The position numbers and the translations under genes are program-made. Below the pieces are notes generated by a model, which had not been told where the DNA came from, searched no databases, and saw nothing but the letters and a program-made list of their open reading frames with translations. DNA of 64,000 bases from Firmicutes bacterium CAG:24053_14 (GTDB lineage: Bacteria; Bacillota; Clostridia; Oscillospirales; Oscillospiraceae), in contig MNSZ01000047.1 of the NCBI GenBank assembly GCA_001916715.1, positions 1 through 64,000 on the forward strand, given 5' to 3'. Below, in pieces: positions 59,901 through 64,000 of the stretch (position 1 is the first letter of the stretch; each line of letters starts with the position of its first letter).

Positions 59901-61290
59901 GCCAGGTATTCTCCATTCTGACTGCACAGTCGCAGCAGCTGCGCATCAGTTCCTGATCGTGGGTAATGACCAGGACGGTTTTCCCTGCCGCCGCTTCCGT
60001 ACGCAGTATGCCGGAAATGATGCGCATGTTCCCGCCGTCCAGCCCGCTGGTCGGTTCGTCGAAAATCAGGACGCTTCGTCCGGAGAGGGCGCCGCAGGCA
60101 ATGGAAAGCCGCTGCTTCTGCCCGCCGGACAGGGTGGCGGGATGTGCGTCCTTATAGGCATACAGCCCCAGTTGTTTTAACAGCCCTCTGGCTTTCTCCA
60201 GCAGCTCCGGCGAGCGATCCGAGCGCAGCAGCAGTTCCTCAGTGACGCTGTTTGTGAAAAACTGCGTCCCCGTGTCGTTGGAGCTGTACCAAACCTGCTT
60301 GCGCCGCTGCGCCGCTGTCCGCTTTGCACCGCCAATCGTTACTGTCCCGCCGTTCTCCCGCCACAACCCGGTCAGCACCAGCGCCAAACTGCTCTTTCCA
60401 ACGCCGTTATGTCCTGTAATTGCGGTGATTTGTCCTGCATAGGCCGAGAGGCAAACATTCTGAAAAATGCTCTTTCGTTTCCGCACACAGCAGAGCGCTT
60501 GTGCCCTCAGGGCCGGAACAGCGCCGGTGGGGGAAGGCAGCTTAACGGTTTTTGTTTCCAGCACCGCCCGCAGCCCGTCGGCTTCACGCTCTTGAAGAGG
60601 CGTCTGCTCCAGCTCCGCCGCACTGCGCTCCCACAGGATGCGTCCACCGCGCAGGTAGACAAAGCGGTCTGCAATTCCGGAAAGCCAGGCCAGGCGGTGC
60701 TCGGCCACAATAAGGGTGCAGCCCTCCGCCTTGAGCTGCCGGAGAGTCTGCGCCAGCTGCGCCGTCCCCTCGTCATCCAGATTGGCGGTCGGCTCGTCGC
60801 ACACATAAATCCCGGGACGGAGCGCATAAACGGAGGCGATGGCCACTCGCTGTTTTTCCCCGCTGGACAGCACATCGAGGCTGCGGCCGCCCAAGCCCGC
60901 CAGATGGAACGCTCGTATGGCTGCGTCTGTCCGGCTGCGTATTTCCTCCCTCGGAAAGCCGTAATTCTCGCAGGCAAAGGCTACCTCACCAGCCAGGTCT
61001 GATGAGAAAAATTGGCTCTTGGGGTCTTGGAACACACTGCCCACCTGCCTGCCTATGGCATACTGCGGCATCTGCGTCAGCTGCTGACCGTTCAGAAAAA
61101 TGCCGCCGGTCAATATGCCGGGATAATAGGCGGGCGCAAGTCCGTTCAGCAGCCTTGTGAGGGTGGTTTTCCCTCCGCCGGACGGCCCGGTGAGAACCAC
61201 GCATTCGCCATCACGGATGGTCAGATTGATATTGGATACCCCTTCTTCGCAATCGGCATATTGAAAAGAGACATTTTTAAGCTGTATCAT
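59890..61290 (-). CDS. double ECF ATPase, second cassette
   Basis: A 466-residue protein with two NBDs: GPSGGGKTT (36-44) and GHNGVGKSS, signatures LSSGEKQRVAIASV and LSGGQKQRLSIACG, Walker B IYVCDEPTANLDD and VLIFDEPTSGLDG. Build and order match the double ATPase at 45733. The ATG overlaps the EcfT stop. Confidence 0.9.
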   Translation of the reverse strand: MIQLKNVSFQYADCEEGVSNINLTIRDGECVVLTGPSGGGKTTLTRLLNGLAPAYYPGILTGGIFLNGQQLTQMPQYAIGRQVGSVFQDPKSQFFSSDLAGEVAFACENYGFPREEIRSRTDAAIRAFHLAGLGGRSLDVLSSGEKQRVAIASVYALRPGIYVCDEPTANLDDEGTAQLAQTLRQLKAEGCTLIVAEHRLAWLSGIADRFVYLRGGRILWERSAAELEQTPLQEREADGLRAVLETKTVKLPSPTGAVPALRAQALCCVRKRKSIFQNVCLSAYAGQITAITGHNGVGKSSLALVLTGLWRENGGTVTIGGAKRTAAQRRKQVWYSSNDTGTQFFTNSVTEELLLRSDRSPELLEKARGLLKQLGLYAYKDAHPATLSGGQKQRLSIACGALSGRSVLIFDEPTSGLDGGNMRIISGILRTEAAAGKTVLVITHDQELMRSCCDCAVRMENTWHGA

Positions 61291-61982
61291 ATTCGCACAC
61301 CTCCCAGCCAGAGAAATGCCGTCGTAATGATTGTCCAGCCGGCAAGCCAGGACCAGTCTGCAGCATCAGCGTTTTTTCCGTAATAACTGCCGCGCCTGCC
61401 CGGCGCTTCGGCGCCCCGCGCCACAGCGGAAACGGAGAGCTGATCTGCAATCTGCAGGCAGCGCAGCAGCAGAGGGACGGCCACATATTCACACGAGGCC
61501 GCCGGATGGCAAAGAAGCTGCGCCGGGGCGGTAAGGCCCCGGTTGCGCATGGAACGCCCTACGCTGCGAATCTCGACTTTCATGGTGGGGAAAAAGCGAA
61601 ACATGACCAGCAGCCCCAGTATGACGGAGCTCGGCATGTGAATCCGAGAGAGGAAGGCGGCAATTTCTCCAGGCGGTGTGGTGATCAGATCCCAGCCGAC
61701 GATAAACACCGGGGACAAATTCCAAAACATCAGTACGTAAAATTCAGAGAACACAACCATATGTAACCCATGAAAACGAATCAAGTACAAAAGCACTGCC
61801 AGCAGCGCAAAGAACGCCCCAAAGGAGCGCAGCAGCCACCAGTTTCTCTGAGCCGCCAGGTAGGCAAATCCGGTCAGCGTCAGCACACAGGTCAAGACTG
61901 TGTTTGCTGTCAGAGAGATGCCAAGGATGGCGCAGGCCAAGGCCCACAGCTTCACCGGTATGGCCAGATTCCGTCGCCGCAT
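61287..61982 (-). CDS. EcfT energy-coupling protein, second cassette
   Basis: A 231-residue EcfT: helices with FAYLAAQRNWWLLRSFGAFF, MFRFFPTMKVEIRSVGRSMR, coupling motif VARGAEAPGRR. Coupled to the S component upstream (TGATG). Counterpart of 44993-45736. Confidence 0.85.
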   Translation of the reverse strand: MRRRNLAIPVKLWALACAILGISLTANTVLTCVLTLTGFAYLAAQRNWWLLRSFGAFFALLAVLLYLIRFHGLHMVVFSEFYVLMFWNLSPVFIVGWDLITTPPGEIAAFLSRIHMPSSVILGLLVMFRFFPTMKVEIRSVGRSMRNRGLTAPAQLLCHPAASCEYVAVPLLLRCLQIADQLSVSAVARGAEAPGRRGSYYGKNADAADWSWLAGWTIITTAFLWLGGVRI

Positions 61983-62581
61983 CAGAGGACACCCGCCTTT
62001 TTGAAGTGCTTATTGATCAACCTGCCGCCGATGAGACTGCCAAGGAAACCGCAAATTGTCGTAAACAGGATGATAAACGCCAGCCATCCGGCGGAGGTGT
62101 AATAGCGGACAAAGGAGTCAATATAGCTCTGCTCCATGCCGCTTGCAAGGGCAAACGCCTCATAGGTATCCCAGAAAAACCAGATGGGCAGTAGATTGAC
62201 GCCGTTGTACAGGAGGCTTGACACCGTCCAGGCGGCGGTCAGCTTCTTTTTGGATTCCCAGCCGTTCTTCCAGAGGATAACTTCGCAGATGACGCCGACC
62301 AGCATGTAATAGGGCAACAGATACCAGTTGCCCATGATGAGGAACACCAAGCCCAAAATCGTCATATAGATCAGCGATACAAAACGCTTGTGGACGCGGC
62401 TGACCATAAGGAAATAGACCGGCGCGCACAGCAGCATGGTAATGCCCACCGACAGCACCATGCTTACAAAATCGTTAGCCATGCAGACCATGTTCACGAT
62501 AAGCTGAATGACAATGAGCAGCACGGTAAGCAAAACCGTGGTAATGACGTCCTTTACCGTACACTTATTTGTTTTTTCCAT
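61982..62581 (-). CDS. MptD-family ECF S component, second cassette
   Basis: A 199-residue S component: VLLTVLLIVIQLIVNMVCMA, then MVLSVGITMLLCAPVYFLMV, ending LIGGRLINKHFKKAGVL, close in the final helix to the copy at 44409 (GGLIGKALLKKHFIKAGIA). ATG 62581; the longer frame runs through the ATC-hydrolase gene. Confidence 0.82.
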   Translation of the reverse strand: MEKTNKCTVKDVITTVLLTVLLIVIQLIVNMVCMANDFVSMVLSVGITMLLCAPVYFLMVSRVHKRFVSLIYMTILGLVFLIMGNWYLLPYYMLVGVICEVILWKNGWESKKKLTAAWTVSSLLYNGVNLLPIWFFWDTYEAFALASGMEQSYIDSFVRYYTSAGWLAFIILFTTICGFLGSLIGGRLINKHFKKAGVL

Positions 62582-63197
62582 TTTGAAACCCTTCTTTCTT
62601 GATATTATAAAAGCTGAAATTGCATAGCTCAGCGCCCCGTCCGATCGTTTTCGTCCTGCCCCAACGGGCGCTGGGGATCTTGCCATACATGACGTCGTCG
62701 CTCTCGCAGAAAATAGGTGCGAGCTCCGGCATGCCGTGGCGCCTGAAAACATTGACATACAGGCAGGAGGTACAGTCCCATTCGATGGCATAGGCGTCGT
62801 TTCGCTTCCATACAAACACCCAGCCTTCCTCTCCAAAGCCGTGCTTCATCGAGGCTGGGCACATCACCCGGAACAGCGGGAAGAAAAACGGGAGCTTGCC
62901 AAGGTTCTGGAAAAACCTTGCCATCGGCTGGGCGCCGTCCAACACAGCGGTGCGGATCAGGCGCAGCGTCTCTGCTTTTGTATAGCCGCGCCCGGGCAAA
63001 ACGCGGTAAAACGCAACAGACGGGAGAATAGAGCCTTTCATGTGCCCGGCGAGCGTTTTGTTGGAAAGGTCATTTTCATCCAGCAGCTTTTCATATTCCT
63101 CCAGGACCGCCCTTTGCAGTTCTGCAGAATCTAATTTGCCGTATGCCGTAGACAGCTTGCTTTTTTTAAGCAACTTTTCAGCCTGATACTGTGGCAT
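62565..63197 (-). CDS. ATC-hydrolase-like protein (intact copy)
   Basis: A 210-residue protein of the L-2-amino-thiazoline-4-carboxylate hydrolase family: AGHMKGSILPSVAFYRVL, then FPLFRVMCPASMKHGFGEEG and GMPELAPIFCESDDVMYGKI. It is the intact relative of the interrupted gene at 47912. It overlaps the ABC gene stop and the S-component start, so it is an integral part of the transport cassette. ATG follows GGAGGGG. Confidence 0.75.
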   Translation of the reverse strand: MPQYQAEKLLKKSKLSTAYGKLDSAELQRAVLEEYEKLLDENDLSNKTLAGHMKGSILPSVAFYRVLPGRGYTKAETLRLIRTAVLDGAQPMARFFQNLGKLPFFFPLFRVMCPASMKHGFGEEGWVFVWKRNDAYAIEWDCTSCLYVNVFRRHGMPELAPIFCESDDVMYGKIPSARWGRTKTIGRGAELCNFSFYNIKKEGFQNGKNK

Positions 63198-63999
63198 TTT
63201 TGTCCCCTCCAAGGCTCCAACCAATGGCCTTCTCGCGGGTTTCCACAAATCGGCGATACAGCCCTTGCTCGTTCATTAACTCTCTATGCGTCCCACGCTG
63301 GACAATCTGTCCCTTGTCCAAAACGACAATCTGATCGGCGTTGCGAACCGTGGAGAGCCGGTGTGCGATCATGATAATCGTCTTATCCTTCGTCAGCTCT
63401 GCGATGGCGGTTTGCAGCTCGCGCTCATTTTCCGGATCCACGCTGGCGGTTGCTTCATCTAAAATGATAATGGGAGCATCCTTCAGAATGGCGCGGGCGA
63501 TAGATATCCGCTGCTTTTCTCCGCCGGAAAGGGATGCGCCGCCCTCGCCTACCTTTGTATCGTAGCCATCCGGCAACGCAGAGATGAAATCGTGGCAGCA
63601 GGCCTTCTTCGCTGCCTCCACCACCTGCTTATGCGTTGCGTCTGGCCGTCCGAACTTGATGTTGTTTTCTATCGTGTCCTCAAAGAGATAGACATTCTGA
63701 AAAACCATAGAGAAATTCTTTAACAGGCTGTCGCAGGTATAATCCTTGACATTCCTGCCGCCGACGGTGATCTCACCCTCGCGCACATCCCAGAAACGCG
63801 CAATCAGGCTAACCAATGTCGTCTTGCCGGAGCCGGAGGGTCCGACGATTGCGCAGGTAGTCTTTTCAGGGATTTCGATGTTGATATTTTTCAGCACATC
63901 CTCTTTCCCATATGCAAAGGAAATGTTCTTTAACTCGATATCAAAATGCTCAGGAGTGAAATCCTCACCGTTTTCATCGAGGATCGGGGTATCCGTCAC
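63178..63999 (-). CDS. ABC transporter NBD, N-terminus cut by the window end
   Basis: The C-terminal 273 residues of an exporter-fold ABC subunit: GPSGSGKTTL, QNVYLFEDTIENNIKFGRPD, LSGGEKQRISIARAILKDAP, IIILDEATASVDPENE. The membrane domain lies outside the window. It is close in NBD to the subunits at 40873 and 42642. The gene is coupled to the ATC hydrolase. Confidence 0.9.
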   Translation of the reverse strand: MTDTPILDENGEDFTPEHFDIELKNISFAYGKEDVLKNINIEIPEKTTCAIVGPSGSGKTTLVSLIARFWDVREGEITVGGRNVKDYTCDSLLKNFSMVFQNVYLFEDTIENNIKFGRPDATHKQVVEAAKKACCHDFISALPDGYDTKVGEGGASLSGGEKQRISIARAILKDAPIIILDEATASVDPENERELQTAIAELTKDKTIIMIAHRLSTVRNADQIVVLDKGQIVQRGTHRELMNEQGLYRRFVETREKAIGWSLGGDKNATVSG

Positions 64000-64000
64000 A

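Noticed and set aside
1..64000. CRISPR array
   Set aside because: The repeats seen (promoter blocks, paired hairpins, IS ends) occur two or three times at kilobase distances, not as regularly spaced short repeats, and no cas genes are present.

Overview
The window looks like DNA from an anaerobic, gut-type Firmicute of class Clostridia (Oscillospiraceae/Ruminococcaceae-like). The basis is strong AGGAGG ribosome sites, a Tn916-style sigma factor/HTH pair, YodL, DUF4262 and YkgJ proteins, a class B sortase, and MptD-type ECF transporters with exporter-fold ABC pairs. No rRNA is present. This assignment comes from gene content only.

Region 1 (about 209-37,800) is one end of a large integrative element. 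It begins at tRNA-Arg(CCT). A tRNA-Arg 5' half is broken in the anticodon loop (209-247), a complete tRNA-Arg(CCT) follows (294-370), then a tyrosine integrase and excisionase. From there to 37.7 kb almost everything is on the minus strand. It encodes a sigma factor with its Orf8-like partner, a ParM/ParR partition pair, a CHC2 primase, a RecD2 helicase, a YqaJ exonuclease, a CobS/CobT-like MoxR-vWA pair, SSB, an NAD-dependent DNA ligase, a YolD/Y-family polymerase pair and many small unassigned proteins. No relaxase, coupling protein or VirB4 lies in the window. Expression signals recur. Three promoters share TTGTAA-N17-TGTAATATA (before xis, parM and the 23.4 kb operon). Three other promoters are each followed by intrinsic terminators inside the leader (before 13.4 kb, ssb and 32.4 kb). 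Two of these last three share an identical 26-bp operator-like block.

Region 2 (38,004-39,421) holds a serine recombinase and a class B sortase on the plus strand. Region 3 (39,911-47,196, plus strand) is a tightly coupled operon: AraC regulator, two exporter-fold ABC subunits, then an ECF importer (S component, EcfT, double EcfA). Region 4 (47,688-57,581, minus strand) is a GC-rich run of small tailoring-type genes under a TetR regulator: four methyltransferases, two paralogous alpha/beta hydrolases, an HSL-type esterase, a ketopantoate-reductase-like enzyme, an HMA metal-binding protein, three paralogous membrane proteins, an ATC-hydrolase-like protein and fragments. Several of these are broken by in-frame TAG codons or lost stops. 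Region 5 (57,761-63,999) holds an Rrf2 regulator, a complete IS30-family insertion, and a second, divergent ABC + ATC hydrolase + ECF cassette on the minus strand that ends in a DtxR-type metal regulator and runs off the window.

Reading of the whole: an integrative element with its own DNA-maintenance kit and transcription control lies next to (or carries) a transport/processing island. That island has two ABC-ECF cassettes in mirror orientation flanking a tailoring operon. AraC and DtxR control, exporter-fold ABC pairs of the YbtPQ/IrtAB kind, an HMA protein and ATC hydrolases together suggest uptake and processing of a metal-binding or thiazoline-type small molecule. That function is inference. 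The right end of the element was not found.
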